A DNA stretch of 64,000 nt from Delphinus delphis (GCF_949987515.2 NC_082683.1:128612582-128676581); one strand, 5' to 3'. Positions 24,100 to 37,247 are shown, numbered from the stretch's first letter. Made by a program: numbers and translations. The notes: a model not told the origin generated them from the sequence alone.

Positions 24100-26180
24100 C
24101 ACCAATTCTCCATCCCTATGCCTCACATCATAGGAAAGTGTTCTAAAGTATTTAATGATTAACTTTTTTGTATGTATTATTCTTACAAAATATGCATTTT
24201 ATTTGCATGAATTTTAAATTGATGCAAATGGGTTATTTACAGGTTCCACTCCTGTTTCTATCTTTTCTTTCTTTTTAAAAACTCAGCCATAACTTTTTTA
24301 GCATTTGTTTATGGAGCTGTGGGCATATGTAGTCTGTTATTTCTTTCACTGTATAGTCCTTCATGATGGTAATTCTTCACTTTCAACCTATCTTTCTACC
24401 AGGATTGGACACCAAGATTGCCTCAAATTTCCACCACCAAAAACAACACTGTGATGAGCTTTTGTGAAAATGTTCCCTTGTGAAACTGTGTGAGAATGTC
24501 TTTGGGTTGATATCCAGAAGTACGATTGCTTGGTCATTAAGTACAGGGATATTTATTTGGACCAAGGACTGTTAGAGTGATCTCTGCACCAGTCTATACT
24601 CTCTGGAAAAGATGTCCCCATACTCTATCAACGCTTGGCAATGTCCATCTTTCTCTCTTTTTTTTTTTTTTTTTGTTGCCAGTTTAACAAATGTAATGTC
24701 TCATTGATTAATTTGCATTTCTCTACTACTGAGTTTGGACAGCTTTTCATGTGTTTGTTAGCCTTTCCTCTTCTATAGATGGCCCAATCATGTCTTTAGC
24801 CCATCTCTTGATTGGAAATTCCTGTCTTGTTGATTTTCATGTGTTTCTTATCTTAAATATTAGTCTTTTGTGGTTTTAGACATTTAAACATCTTCTCTAA
24901 ATATGTAACGTCTATAAACTTTATCTATGATGTCCTTCATTGAACAGAAAGACCTAATTATTATATAATCAAATTCATCAATTATTTTGTTAATGATTTG
25001 TGGAATTATTTTAGGGGGAAGCATTGTTTAAGAATAGTTTCCCCCACTTCTAGGTCACAAGGTTATTCTTTTGCATTACCTTGTATGTACTTTTATAAAT
25101 TTTGTTTTAACATTTGGTTCTGAATCCATCTGCAATCTACCATTTGCATTTACTGTTGAAGAAGGAATCCAGTTTCATTATTCCACATGTTGCAAGTCTG
25201 TTTTCTTAACACCATCCACTAAACCATCTGCTCTTTGTCCATTGGTTTGCAGAACTTCCTTTGCTGTATATACATGTCTGTCTCTCTAGGCTCCATGTTC
25301 TTGAAACTATTTTTATAACTATGATTTTTTAGTATTCTTAATAACTGATAGGTTAAGTTTTCTCTCTGCAGTTTTCTTTTCTGAGATGTTAGAATTTTTT
25401 GTTAGTTTCTTCAAAGATCCAGATTAAAGTTTTATTGGGTTTACACTGAATTTATAGATAAATGTGGAGTGAATTGGTTTCTTTGTAACATTTAAGTCCT
25501 CATATCCAAGATAATAAAATGCCTCTCCCTTTGTTCAGGTCATCTTCTAGAAATCTTGTGTAACCTTGGGTATGTTAACTTCTGATAACTTTTTCTTGTG
25601 ATTGAGAGAGACATCTTTTTTAAAAATAGCATTTTCTATTTGATTACTACTGATAAAGGAATGTGCTCTTATTATCGTGCAGTAATCTTGGATCCAGCAA
25701 ACACATTGAACTCTTAATAGTTCTGAGTTGGTCTGAACCTCCATTGGTATTTCTAGGTAGATAATCATATCACTTGCAAGTCATGAGTTTTATCTTTTTT
25801 CTTCCAATCCTTGAATTTACTTCTTTTTCTTTCCAGGTAACTTTCAGCAGCATGTCTAGTACTGTGTGAAATAGTAGCAGTGTGTACTTGTCTTATTTCC
25901 AGTATTTAAAGGAATGTATAGGTGTTTTCACTGACCACAATGTTTGTTCTAGGTTTTTGGTATATAACTATCACCAAGTTAAGGATTTCCTGGCTATTCC
26001 TAGTTTTCTAAGACTTTGCTTTTAATTATAAATAAGTGTTGAGTCATCCTTATCTACTTTTGGAATCAAGACTACACTAGGCTCATAAAATGAGTTGGGC
26101 AATATTACTCCTTCCCTATTATCTGGAAAAACATATATAAGTTAGAAATTAAATGGCAAATCATTGTTTCTTTCCAATAT
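24100..26180 (-). mobile_element. old L1 (L1M-type), about 2 kb
   Basis: Antisense L1 ORF2 and 3' sequence: 'gttgatatccagaagtacg', 'ttaatttgcatttctctac', 'agcttttcatgtgtttgtta', 'tccagtttcattattccac', 'aggctcataaaatgagttggg'. It is far more diverged than the L1s at 15.5 and 41 kb. A poly-T of about 16 at 24659-24674 lies inside it. No coding frame survives. Confidence 0.82.
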
Positions 26181-26189
26181 GGGGCAGTC

Positions 26190-28935
26190 TGAGTTCTCTG
26201 GAAAGATATAGACTTTATTACATTTCCAACTAGAAAAGATTTGTCTTTTTCAAATCAGCATTGGTTCTCATTTGGTATCTTCTACCTTGGTAGGAGGGTG
26301 CCTAGTGTTTTTAGCCATTGTTTTGCATAAACCAAGAGGACTCTTACTAAAGGAGGAATTTGCTTCCATTGTTGTTCAAACCCATTGAAAGGGATTCTAA
26401 AGCTAACTCTTGATAAGATCATTATTTTTGCTTCTTTGTTGCCCTTGAGATTAATCACTCCATGGGCTGAAGGTAAGGAGTAAAGGTGAGCAAATAAGGA
26501 AAAGGAGTTTGGTCAGTTGTATCTGGCAAAATGCCATCAATGATGAAGATGGATAGATTGTGCTGTGCTCTACTTCCAAAGATGCTTGTCTTCCAGATTT
26601 CTTCTTTGGGTAATATCCAGGACCCAGTTTGCAAGAATTTCCAGGTTCCTCTTTGTGATACTGAGGTTGTGGAAAGAATCCCAAAGATAGTTAGGATTTC
26701 AACAGTTCTAAAGATAAATCTCAACAGGTCATGGTAAAGCATGTTAAGTGTGTGCTCACCCAAATCTGTACCCTTTACATGGTGAAAGGAAGTAAAATCT
26801 TTTTTCCCATGAGCATTTGTGAATTGGGGTTCACTCTCCCATGTGGCAATCTGAAGCTAGATGAGGGCTACATGCTGATTGACAGGGATATTGAGGTGAA
26901 TTTGGGAGTGCTTAGCTTGAGCTCAGGTCTACCAAGTGGTCTTCTGATACTTTCTCTACTTGAGTTTACCTCCACCCCTTTCCTCTTTGTACTTCTATGC
27001 CTCACATAATACCATTTACACCACAGCGGAAGTAAGAAAGGGAGGGGTGAAGCCGGAGAAAGAGTCATTGCCAGCCCTGCTGAGGCAATAAGTCAGGGTA
27101 GGTTTCTTAATCCCCAAGGGACCTAATCATGCCAGTTGCCCACGCTTGTCTCAGGTGGCTAGACCTATGGATGGAACATGGCATCATTCCTTGAAACAGC
27201 TCATAGTGTTCCTTGAGCATGAGAGAGCCAGAGGATGGGGTAGAAGAGATCAGTTTTATTAGCAAGAGGGAAAACAACCAAGTATGTATGCTTAAACATT
27301 GTGCCTATAAAATTCCCATACTCTCTTGTCAGTAAGTTTCAATAAGAGGTTGCACATAAAAGAACTTAGAAAAATATTAAGCCTACATATGGAAGGTGGT
27401 GTTACTTTTATCTGTGTTTACTTTTCCATCTCATGTTATCATTGATTCTCAGTATAAAAATTGTCCTTCCTCCATAGGAAGGAAAACAGAGAGAAAAGTT
27501 AAACTTAACAACACATTGAAGGTCAAGTAAGCAATGAATTTATCCTTGTTTCCTCTCTCTGACTCCAATGCTCATTCACATACACTCAACAAGTAATTAG
27601 TGAACCTTGATACTGTGCAAAGCACTGATATAATAAAAATAGTGTAATATTTTTCAGTTGAATCTGATCTTGTGGATACATGGTATATTTTTAAATTTTC
27701 TTTCTCTACTGGCAATTTCCTCAGCACTTCCAAATAGAAGACTAAGAAGTGTTTTCCCACTGTCACACAGTACTCCAGAAAACACTTGGAATTTGAACCA
27801 GCCCCCTTGACTCCTCTCTCGACCAGGTCACGCTGCTGCTAATTGTGATCTTAGATCATCAAAACTATTTAGCTCTTCTAACAAGTGCATCCACCTTAAT
27901 AAATTTGGCTACAGATTTTTTTTTTCTCCTCCATCCCTTTCTTTTTTTTTTCTCTCAGGTAAAACAGATTGTATGCTGTCAGCCAAATTAAGAAAAATCC
28001 TCATCCAGTTTATAAGCTCAGCAGAGACGTCTCATAAATGTACTCACAATCTTATTACTGTACCTTTAAAATCCAATTGTTGAAAGTTAATGTAAAACAA
28101 AAATAAACTTCAAAATATGGCATTTACGTTAACATCGTTCTATGGAGGAATTTTAAACATTCTCTAATATTAATGACTCACTCTTGTACACATTGATTTA
28201 ACACATTACAAAATACTTTCTGACATATCTCATTTGAGGACTTCATATAACCCTTTGGGCATGAAAGTCAAAGCAGGATTAATGATTTCCATTTTTCCAG
28301 ATATTAAATAGATGTAGAATGTTTGGTGACTGATGATCTAAGATCACACAAATTCTCTTTGGCAAATCCAAGTCTTATATTACTGATGCATTTTCTGAGA
28401 ACAACACTCCTTTGAGAGGAATTTAGCTGTATTAAGCAAAACTAAACTTGCTTATGTAAACACACAAAGTCATGTGATGTAGGCACAAATAGTTTCATAT
28501 ACCATTTTCTCATCATGGAAACAAACTTGGACAACCGTAACCAAACATGAAATGTCCAGAAAATTTGTCATTTGGGGTTCTGTCGTTCTCCTTCATCCTT
28601 TCCTCTCCATCTGGCCTCCCCTTCTCCCCTTCAGACACCCTTTATCCTTCTGCTTGTTTCATACTTCTCCATCTATCCAAAAAGGAAAAAGCATTTCAAA
28701 GGTCAATGTGCTATTTTTCCAGCTGTAGAAAGGGCATAAAGGAACAGTTAGTAGGATAACCCTGTGTGTCCTAAGGAGGTAGTTCTCTTTATCCCTCTGG
28801 AGGAATTGTTGCACATATGTATCTGTGTGTGCATGTTTCGAGATGGAGGTTGAAAGAGCAGAAGGATGAGTCAAAGAATGTTCCTGATATCCAGGAAAAA
28901 TAGTAAGCTTTATATGTTATTTCTACCACTGAAAA
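26190..28935. other. intergenic, no gene recognised
   Basis: Minus-strand open frames at 26763-26455 and plus-strand at 26731-27009 lack known domains. A MIR-like patch is possible at 27740-27840 ('gaatttgaaccagccccc'). Otherwise unassigned. Confidence 0.45.
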
Positions 28936-29409
28936 ACTCAGCCATTCATATATTTATTCACATAACACAATGCAATAATTTATTGAACACCTACTCTGCA
29001 TCTGTTCTGTGTTTCAGGGATCTAGTAGTACTCTCCCAGGTTGTTGGGCTAGATAGACAAAAAAATGAATAATTGCAGCATAGGGTGAAAAAAAGCATAA
29101 TAATGTTGGTAAGTAATATGTATAATAGTGGCACAAAAGAGGAAATAATCACCTTACGAGCTGGAAGTCAGCAAAGGCCTCTCAGAGAAGAAGGTATTTC
29201 AGCTGGAGTTGTAGAGAGGAATAAAACTTAGCCTGCCAGACATTCCAGGCAGAGAAAATAGCACTTGCAAAGGCAGAAAGGTCTGAAACGAACTGGCACA
29301 TTCAGGAGTCTATAAGTAGTCCAGTGATGGAAAGAAAGATTAGTGATGGGAGAGACTGACAGTGATCAAGATCATGGAGAGATCTGTATGTCATGGGGAG
29401 TGTACTTAA

Positions 29410-29960
29410 GTCATTTTGTCTGATCAGCATCTCTTTCCCCTTCAAGTGATAAAAACACCCTGATTCTCTTTGGGGAACCACACTTCCCTACTCTTTGTGA
29501 TCTTGGTTGGGCTATCTTTCATGGCAACCTCCTAGAGACAGAAAATGACTCAAAATTACCCAGTCTATGATTCTATCTTCCTTGGTTATGATGATTAATT
29601 CAAGGCACATGACTCAAGCCAGACCAATAAGAATTTTCCCTAAGATTTGATGTATGAAAATTGGGTTAAAGGGTCTTCTTCCTTTGGAATCTTGAATTGT
29701 ATGTATCATGCAAGCCTGGAGTTGTAAGCAGCTACCATCTCCTGCTGCCTGCAAGTTGTATGCCAAATGAGACAAACACACCAAGGAAGGTAGAATCCAG
29801 GGGCAGAGTGAGAGAGCTCAAGAGAAATGGAAAGATGAAGCCCTAGTGATATCATTTGAGCCCTGTGCCTGAAGCTTCTGTTCAATTCCTGGACATTCTC
29901 ATTACCTGGGTTCTACTTGAATCACTTTAAATTGAGTTTCCATCACTTCTGGCCAAAAAA
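29410..29960. mobile_element. unassigned repeat nested in L2
   Basis: L2 sequence is interrupted here by about 550 bp that does not fit L2. The phrase 'cacatgactcaagccagacc' and an ending 'ggccaaaaaagtcctaata' suggest an old mammalian LTR or DNA element. I cannot name it. Confidence 0.4.
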
Positions 29961-30378
29961 GTCCTAATAGGAAACCATGTAAAGGACATTGGACTTTATT
30001 ATCTGGGCAGTGAGGGAGTCTTTGAAAAGACTGGAGCAGTGACTAGATGTGTGTTTTAGAAAGCATATGCTGGCAACAGTGTAGAGAACAAGTAAGAGTA
30101 AGGGATTGTCACAGAGCCCAGTTATAAAACTAGTATGATAATCTAGATAAGAGAAGAGAAAGGCCTGAACTAAGGCAATGCTAGTGGGCATGAACGGAAA
30201 GAATCAACTTGGAGGAAGATTTAAGAGGTGATCAACTGGGTAAGAGGTATGAGGGGGAGGAAGGATTCAGGGATAATTGTTGACTTTCTTGCTTGGATTT
30301 TTAGGTTGATTGGTTTTCTGGTTAACCAAAAGAGGAAATAAATATTGGGGGTGGGAGGAAGTAAGTTCATTCAGGGAA

Positions 30379-30675
30379 ATTTTTTTTTTTAATTAATTGA
30401 TTTATTTATTTTTGCTGTGTTGGGTCTTCGTTTCTGTGCGAGGGCTTTCTCTAGTTGTGGCAAGCGGGGGCCACTCTTCATCACGGTGCATGGGCCTCTC
30501 GCTATCGCGGCCTCTCTTGTTGCGGAGCACAGGCTCCAGACGCGCAGGCTCAGTAGTTGTGGCTCACGGGCCTAGTTGCTCCGCGGCATGTGGGATCTTC
30601 CCAGACCAGGGCTTGAACCCATGTCCCCTGCATTAGCAGGCAGATTCTCAACCACTGCGCCACCAGGGAAGCCCG
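30379..30675 (-). mobile_element. longer CHR-type SINE (CHR-2-like)
   Basis: Reverse orientation: poly-T, 'tgctgtgttgggtcttcgtt', 'agttgtggcaagcgggggcc', 'ccgcggcatgtgggatcttc', and head 'ccaccagggaagcccg'. Inserted in L2. Confidence 0.93.
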
Positions 30676-31020
30676 AGGGAGCTTTTAAATTTAAGATTTT
30701 GCGGCACATTTATATGGCGATGTCCAGTGGCAGTTATATAGTTCTAATGCTTCTGAGTAAGATCTGGGCAGGAGATCCAGATCTGAATGTCATCACTGTA
30801 CAGATAATACCAGACCCTTTTGATGTGGAAGAGATTGCTCGGGGAAACGATAAGGAGTAAGAAGAGAAGAAGATCAAGGACTAAACTTTGGAGAATGACA
30901 ACATTTAAGAGGTAGGCTTGTAATGGGAACTGGAAAGGAGATGTTGGAGAGATGGAAGAGGAATTATGAAAGAGTGGTATCCCAGATATCAAGCCAGAGT
31001 CAATGATGTAAAGTACCTTG

Positions 31021-31640
31021 GGTTAGGTCAATTAGGTAAAGACTATACAGTGTCCTTTTTCTGACTATTTGGAGTTCTCCTATGACTGGAGCCTGAGCAG
31101 TTTCAAGGGAGCATAGGAGCTGGGAAGACAAAACTTTGTAAGCAGAGTAAATAAGAGGGAGTGTGTCCATTCAATTGAACCTTTTTAGTATTCTCAGATA
31201 CAATACTGGTTATATGTAGAATTTTGTTGCATGTTATACTATATGGAGGGCATAGCAATCAGGAGTTTACAGAAAACATCTAGTCTTTTATTGTGAGCTC
31301 TATACTTCTAATATGGGCAATATCTGGGGTACAAGGATATGTCATAGATGATCTCAGAAACCCAAAAGACACGTCTTCCAGAATCATCCAGTTACTATAT
31401 TTGTGTCTGTCTAGACTGACACCTCAGGTACCTCGTGGCTCTCATTCAGGCTAAGTGCTTTAATTCTGATCAAATAATAACAGTTTACAAGTCAAAGAGA
31501 TTGTTTAGAATTATGATTTGCTGTCTTTGGCTCAATCTAAGTTTGCTTGGGCTGACTTTGCTTGAATTAGATTAGGGCTTATAGTTATGTATCTTAATAC
31601 CCTTCTTAGAGATCTTGTGTGTGTAAATCACACAACCACA
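31021..31640. other. intergenic, nothing recognised
   Basis: No gene or named repeat seen. Confidence 0.4.
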
Positions 31641-31641
31641 G

Positions 31642-31679
31642 AATTAGACATGATGATGATGGCTAAAAAGATATATGTG

Positions 31680-31722
<43 letters not shown>

Positions 31723-31742
31723 CTTTCTAGTCATGTCTAATT
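31642..31742. repeat. AT-rich palindrome around a (TA)n tract
   Basis: Perfect 12-bp arms aattagacatga (31642-31653) and tcatgtctaatt (31731-31742) enclose further matching inverted sequence (aaagatatat / atatatcttt) and a central TA dinucleotide run at about 31686-31714. Only a few bases (gatgatgg) break the symmetry. Confidence 0.9.
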
Positions 31743-32224
31743 ATCAATGACAATATATCCATGACAATATTTTTAGGATACTTTAAATAAGTCTAGCTCT
31801 AACATAAAATGAATGGAAAGTGAAGAGAAAGGAAAATGAGAGGTAAAAATGAGAGAAGGTAAAAGATAAAAGTATAGAAGAGACAAAAAGGGAGAGAAGA
31901 AAAGGACAATAACAGATAAAAAGGCAATTTTTGCCATCAGAGTACCTTCTTAGGGTCTCATGTGAAAAAGCACCTGAAGCCAAGGTCTTCACAACAGCAG
32001 AAAACTTGGCTATAATATGACCTGATTGCATAGCTGCCATTCTCTCTGGACTTTTCTAGCAAAGGGAATATACAGAAGGAAAGAAATGACCTCGCTGCCC
32101 TTTAAAACCATCTAGGGAACTCATGTCAAGGGGACCTGAACTCCCTACTACCCTGGGTTCAAATATCACCACAGCAGTGAGAACAGATGAAGGGATGAGG
32201 CCCCTGACCTTTCTACCAATGACT

Positions 32225-32350
32225 CATTGATCTAGCCAGCTGTAGGATACATATTTATTAAACTTCTGCTTTAGCCCAAGTACTGCACAAGGTCCCATGG
32301 ATAAAGAAGGCTTAAACTCCATCCTCTAGAAGCTCAAGAACTATCTTTAT
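32225..32350 (-). mobile_element. L2 LINE 3' end
   Basis: 'atatttattaaacttctgct ... caaggtcccatggataaag' resembles antisense L2 3' sequence. Short and diverged. Confidence 0.5.
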
Positions 32351-32394
32351 ATTTCACTTATTTGAGCAGAGTCTGTAAACTGGAGTCTACCTCC

Positions 32395-32600
32395 TTGACT
32401 TAATTCACTCCATGAATCTTAGACAAGTCCTTTGCCCACTCTGTACCTCAGTTTACTTATCTGTAGAATGGAGATAATGCTAGTGACTACCTTAGGGACC
32501 TTTCATGAAGATTAAATGAACTAGAATGGGTAAAGCACCAAGACCAGATTACTAGCACATAGTAGTTGCTCAATTAGTTCCTATTGTTTTTATCATTATC
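32395..32600 (-). mobile_element. MIR SINE fossil
   Basis: Antisense MIR: 'gacaagtcctttgccc', 'cctcagtttacttatctgtagaatgg', 'gaagattaaatgaac', 'gcacatagtagttgctcaatta'. Confidence 0.85.
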
Positions 32601-32604
32601 ATTA

Positions 32605-33590
32605 TTAATATTGTCATCAAAAGGAAAGGGACTTTTTCTTGGAATTTTTTGCCTGGGACCTGATTATTTTCTCTTGTCCAGCTGAATGAAACTGCTTGCA
32701 GGTCCTATGATAGAAAGCCCCATACTAAGCTACAGATTCTCAAAAAATCCTCAGCCTGGCCAGGCTCTTGTGGGTGTAACTTTCAGTATCTTGACCTTTG
32801 TGCTCCTTGTGGGTGATCAGGAAAATGAGAGAGGATTTATAGCATTTTCTCCCTCCTTTTGTTGCTTATGGTTTTATTGTTTGCTAAAGGGAAGTATTTT
32901 GCCACATGCCCACACCTTCAGCTTTATCACATTATCCGAGACAAATGATGGCAACAGCTCTTACTTCTCCAGATGTGAGCTTCTTGGGTGGCTGTCCGCA
33001 TGTTTCTGGTCCTTGGAGCCAGAGAAAGTTTCATTTTCAGAAATAGCACTATGATGCACCAACAACACTAACCTCATTTCCTGTCTTGAGTGGACCCAGA
33101 GCCTTCCAGTAAGTTCACAAGTGTGTTGTAGACTGTGAAAGAATAGAAAACATGCTCCATTCTTTTGCAAGTTTCACCAAGATCCGTGTGAAGGAAACAT
33201 ACTGACCTCATGCTTTCATGAAAAGTATTATAGATCCCAGAGCTGCCAAAGGCAAAGGACGGAATGGGCCAGCCAAGGGGCTAAGCAGGGACATGCTGAC
33301 AGCATGTTTTGATATCCAGCCTGTCTCTGGCTGAGAACTTTGAAGACCATTTATGCTCATTCCTCTGAGCGGGGACTTCTTTGCCTTAGCAGTCTCATGA
33401 AACAAACTTCAACAGGATATGTGTAAGCAAGTTGTGATATGTACGCATAGCTAGCAGGACATTCTCTGGAGTCCTACCCATCATGACCGTCATCCTGGTT
33501 ATCTTTGCATCTTCCCTCAGTTTTGAGCCTCCACTACTCCACCCATTCTAGTTGTCTGATGCTACAGGCCGCCACAGAGTCAGTCAAGCA
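32605..33590. other. intergenic, no gene recognised
   Basis: A 122-codon plus frame at 32686-33054 has no known domain and no exon context. No named repeat. Confidence 0.4.
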
Positions 33591-33594
33591 AGCA

Positions 33595-33990
33595 TCTACC
33601 TCTAGGGCCCAGTGACAGGCCAAGCACTAAGTACCTTCTGTTGTGCACATAAAAGAATTCTGTGACTTAGTTTCTTTCTGTGCAGTTTGAAAGACAAAGT
33701 GAGCACATCCAAAGCGATTAAAAAGCCAAAAAATATCTAAATAATAATGCAGACCTCTAAGATGGGAGTCCCAAAGCAAGGGAGTTCAAGGTTAACTATA
33801 GTTATGTGACGGGAAGGACATAAGGAAGAGGAATTCAGCTGAGTCTTGGAGGATCAGCACGTTTAGAGAAGGAAGGCAGAGATGACAAGAGATGTGTGTT
33901 CCAAACAGTGGGAGCTAAAAACACAAAGGCCAAAGTGTGCAGAGTGGGTGTGGGGGACTGGGGCAGGGGAGCAAGGGAGGGGTGAGACCA
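33595..33990 (-). mobile_element. L2 LINE 3' region
   Basis: 'gtgacaggccaagcactaag', 'cagctgagtcttggaggatc' and 'acacaaaggccaaagtgtgc' follow the antisense L2 3' pattern. Confidence 0.6.
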
Positions 33991-35383
33991 AATGACAGGA
34001 GCAGAAAGTTTTAGGAAGTTAAGTTGCCCTCCTTGGATTCTAGCCATCCTTCCTTATGCACTGGAGTTCACTTGTGAATCTCAGGACCTCTTTTGAAAGC
34101 GGCAACTGAGAAAACTGAGGGTACTGTTTGCGGAGCTGCATACAGTAAGAGGGGACCAGAGCGAGCTAGATACTGCATTTTCCTTCTTGTTGTTAGGGGC
34201 ATTGTATGGGAAAATGGAGCTCCCATCTTCCTCTCTCTCACCCCCTCCCCACACCAGCACCACCATGCATCATCAAGAAGAGCTGTTCACATCAAAGCAG
34301 GCGTGGGCAAACCTAGCATGGTGTAAACCAGAAACAAAGGCTCAGACTCTCAGACACCCTTGTGTGTTAAGTGCACAGCCTCTTCCACACTGGCCTTGGG
34401 CCCCCAAAGGAGGCTGCTTTCTAGGGAAGCTTTCACCAATTGCTTTTCTGCTTCAAGATAGTAAAACCAGCATTCACCCCTTTGGGCTTTAATTTTAGTT
34501 CTCTTCCAATGCTTCCCTGGTGAAAGAGGTAAGGGAGAGAATTCTCTTTCTCCATATTCCCTCTTCTCAGGAAAAAGCACACAGGCCTTTTTTCCCTCAC
34601 CAATCAGAATACAAGTTCACACCTGCTTCTGATTCCTAATATAAGTCAGTAGTTGGGTATATATGTATATTCCCTGGCTGGACTGTAATCTCTCTGTGGA
34701 CAAGACATGGTGCCACACGAGCCCCATTCATCTTTTCACCCCAGTGCTTAACAGCAATGGCTGATGCCTATGGAGTGTTCAACAACTGGAAAAGAAGAAA
34801 AGACCCCCAAAGAGTTTTTCGACATTGTCCTGAAATTTTTTCTCGGACAAAGCAGCTCATGAATGAGTGAATCCATGCATGCCTGCTTACTCCGCCCAGC
34901 ACAGTGCCATTAAACTCTTTAAGTTTAGGTTAATGCTTCCTTCAAATTGAAAAAGATTGAATGGCCCCATTAAGTCATCAGGTCTTTTCCAAAGTAGCAG
35001 CTAGCCATAAGCAAGGTCTTATGATCGCACAGGATAATTCTGCCAGAGAGGAGAGTGGAGCTTAGGATACAGAGTTTCAGGTATTTATTGGGAAAGTAGA
35101 AGATGGTGATGCTACCCAAGGAAAGGCTTTATGTGTCTCTTGTGATAGAGTGAAGGGCCCAGGTTCTAGGAAAGTGTGCTAAGGAGAGAGATGAAAGGGT
35201 GCAGAAGATCACATTACTGCTTCTTCATGACCTGTAATTCATCAAGTTGCACAACTGTGCCATGTTCAAGAGAGAGACCCTGTTCTTATCCCTGGAAAAC
35301 CATGCCTTCCCTCTAAATAAAGAATTTAGCAATTTTTCCAGAAGTTCTTGTGTACACCAGGCTGAAGCCTCTCCCTGCGCTCC

Positions 35384-35406
35384 AAAAAAAAAAAAAAAAA
35401 AAAAAA
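35384..35406 (+). repeat. A23 homopolymer
   Basis: An uninterrupted A-run follows a non-repetitive stretch with an aataaa about 65 bases upstream. It could be the tail of a retrocopy, but no parent gene is recognised. Confidence 0.9.
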
Positions 35407-35687
35407 GCAAACCCACTTTCTACGAGAGAACCATGAGCACTCTAAAACCAGATAGGGAGCCAGAGAAGCAAAAGAACAAGGCACTACATGGGTTTATTAA
35501 GAAAATATGTGTCACAAATAAGTTGCCAAGAAACTGCAGTATTGTCTTAAAGGGAAATTCCCCAAAGTCCCTAAAACGTAGCCAGAATAAAGCTGATAGA
35601 TTGGTGGCCTTTTCTAGAGGCCTACTGCATAAATGTTGAGAAAACATCCTGCGGTGATTGCACGACTTTCTCCTACAGGGCCATTCC

Positions 35688-35785
35688 CTTCTTTTTCTTC
35701 CTTCCTTCCTCCCTTTCATCTTCCTTCCTCCCTCCCTTGCTTCATTTTCTTCCTTTCTTTCTTTCTTTCCTTCCTTCCTTCCTTT
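35688..35785. repeat. polypyrimidine (CTTT/CCTT)n tract
   Basis: About 100 bases almost wholly C and T on the plus strand, built of cttt, cctt and ccct units. Mirror-symmetric runs of this kind can form triplex (H-DNA). Confidence 0.9.
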
Positions 35786-36039
35786 GTTTCAGAAACCTAG
35801 ACTTTGATTTCTTGAAATTTTCCCAAGTATCATTCCTGCTGTGTTTTCTAAATTAAAGTGCTGGCTCTTATCTCATAAAGGGCCCCTCTTATAGGAGGCC
35901 CACTAAACATTGTCTGTACACTAAATAAAGGATGTATCACAAATACATCTAAAGAAGCCATGGTAAATAGTATATAATTAACTCATTTAAAAGACACCTT
36001 TTGTCATTTTTATGATCAACAGATATTAAAGGTATCTAT

Positions 36040-36240
36040 TTTTAAATTAATTTTTATTGAGGTATAATGGACATATAACATTATATTAGTTTCAGTTATA
36101 TAAAATAATGATTTGGTATCTGTATATATTGAAAAATGATCACCACAATAAGTCTAGTTAACATCCATCACCATACATAGTTACAATTTTTTTCTTGTGA
36201 TGAGAATTTTTAAGATCTACTCTCCTAGCAACTTTCAAAT
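36040..36240 (-). mobile_element. L1 3' end, old
   Basis: Antisense L1 3'UTR: 'ttaatttttattgaggtataatgg', 'gttaacatccatcaccatac'. 5'-truncated, diverged. Confidence 0.8.
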
Positions 36241-36536
36241 ATGCCTTATTTTTCTTTATTTCTCTTTGGACCTCAGTCTTTTTATCACCAACTGAGGGGC
36301 TAGCTAAAAATAATTTATCTTGTCTAAACTTGCCCCAGTGTTTAAGAGGATACAGCATCCAGTGACAGCATATTTAGGTCAACTGGCAATTTTGCCAAGA
36401 AAAGAGCAGAGAGGTGGAATGGTGTAGTCACAATGGCAAAATAAATTCCCAAAGTTGGAGAACACAGATGTCTTCTTTGGCTGTCACACCACAGCAGAGC
36501 CCTGAGTCTCATCCTCTTTAATATCCACATCTTCCA

Positions 36537-36537
<1 letters not shown>

Positions 36538-36573
<36 letters not shown>
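36538..36573. repeat. (CA)n microsatellite
   Basis: About 17 uninterrupted CA units; likely polymorphic. Confidence 0.97.
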
Positions 36574-36575
<2 letters not shown>

Positions 36576-37247
36576 GCACTCATACACCCTCATCTCTACT
36601 TCCTTCTTAGAGCCTTCCCTGGTTACCCAGCTCTCAGTCACCTCTCCTTTCTGTAAACACCTATAGATAACAATTCCCACCTTGCATTTTATTATCTGGG
36701 TCTTCTAGAGTGTCATATAGTACTTTCTATCTCTAACCACACTGCAAAGTCCTCGAGGATCAGGGATTGTGCTTATATAATACTTCTCTTGGGATTTTTA
36801 CCTGGTCCTTGTATTGTGTTGAACTTGTCCTAAGCACTTGAAAGTAATGATTGGTGGATTGTTTTAGATGGAGTCTCTCATTCTGCAGGTCTGTTTCACA
36901 TCCTTATCTTAAGTGAAAATTTCTCAAACATAATGTTTTCTGGATTCCCTAAAAGAAAAGAACTAGTAGAATTTATTACCACTTTGCCTAAAGCAGCCAA
37001 AGAAAAAGTGACAAAACAAACTATACACAGGGGAGTTATAGGGAGGTTTCTCATCTGGTTTTATTTCCCTCACTAGAATATATCTTCTGTGTCATGGAAT
37101 GACTGTGTCATTGAGACCCAAAAGGCTAAGAAGTTGTCCTAGAACTTCAGAAAAAAAAAAAGAAAATAGAAAACAGATGTTCTTCCTCAAAAACTCTGGT
37201 GTTAACACCATAAGGGGAAGCCTCAGAGTCAGAAATCATGTAGGAAT

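Larger units (their letters stand above)
28940..31010 (-). mobile_element. long L2 LINE fragment with two insertions
   Basis: Antisense L2: 'ttattgaacacctactctgc' tail region, 'aaaggcctctcagagaagaagg', 'cattccaggcagagaaaatagcac', then after an insert 'tggagcagtgactagatgtg' and after a SINE 'tctgaatgtcatcactgtac' (the antisense RT region). An unassigned older element occupies about 29410-29960, and a SINE sits at 30380-30675. Confidence 0.8.
34000..36035. other. intergenic, mostly unassigned
   Basis: An L2 3' end is likely at about 34660-34790 ('ggactgtaatctctctgtggac'). A 23-base A-run lies at 35384-35406, preceded by an aataaa at about 35316, and a pyrimidine tract at 35688-35785 (separate entries). 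No gene recognised. Confidence 0.45.

Noticed and set aside
35247..35639. 130-codon plus-strand frame
   Set aside because: It crosses an A23 run read as lysines, which is typical of a fortuitous frame.
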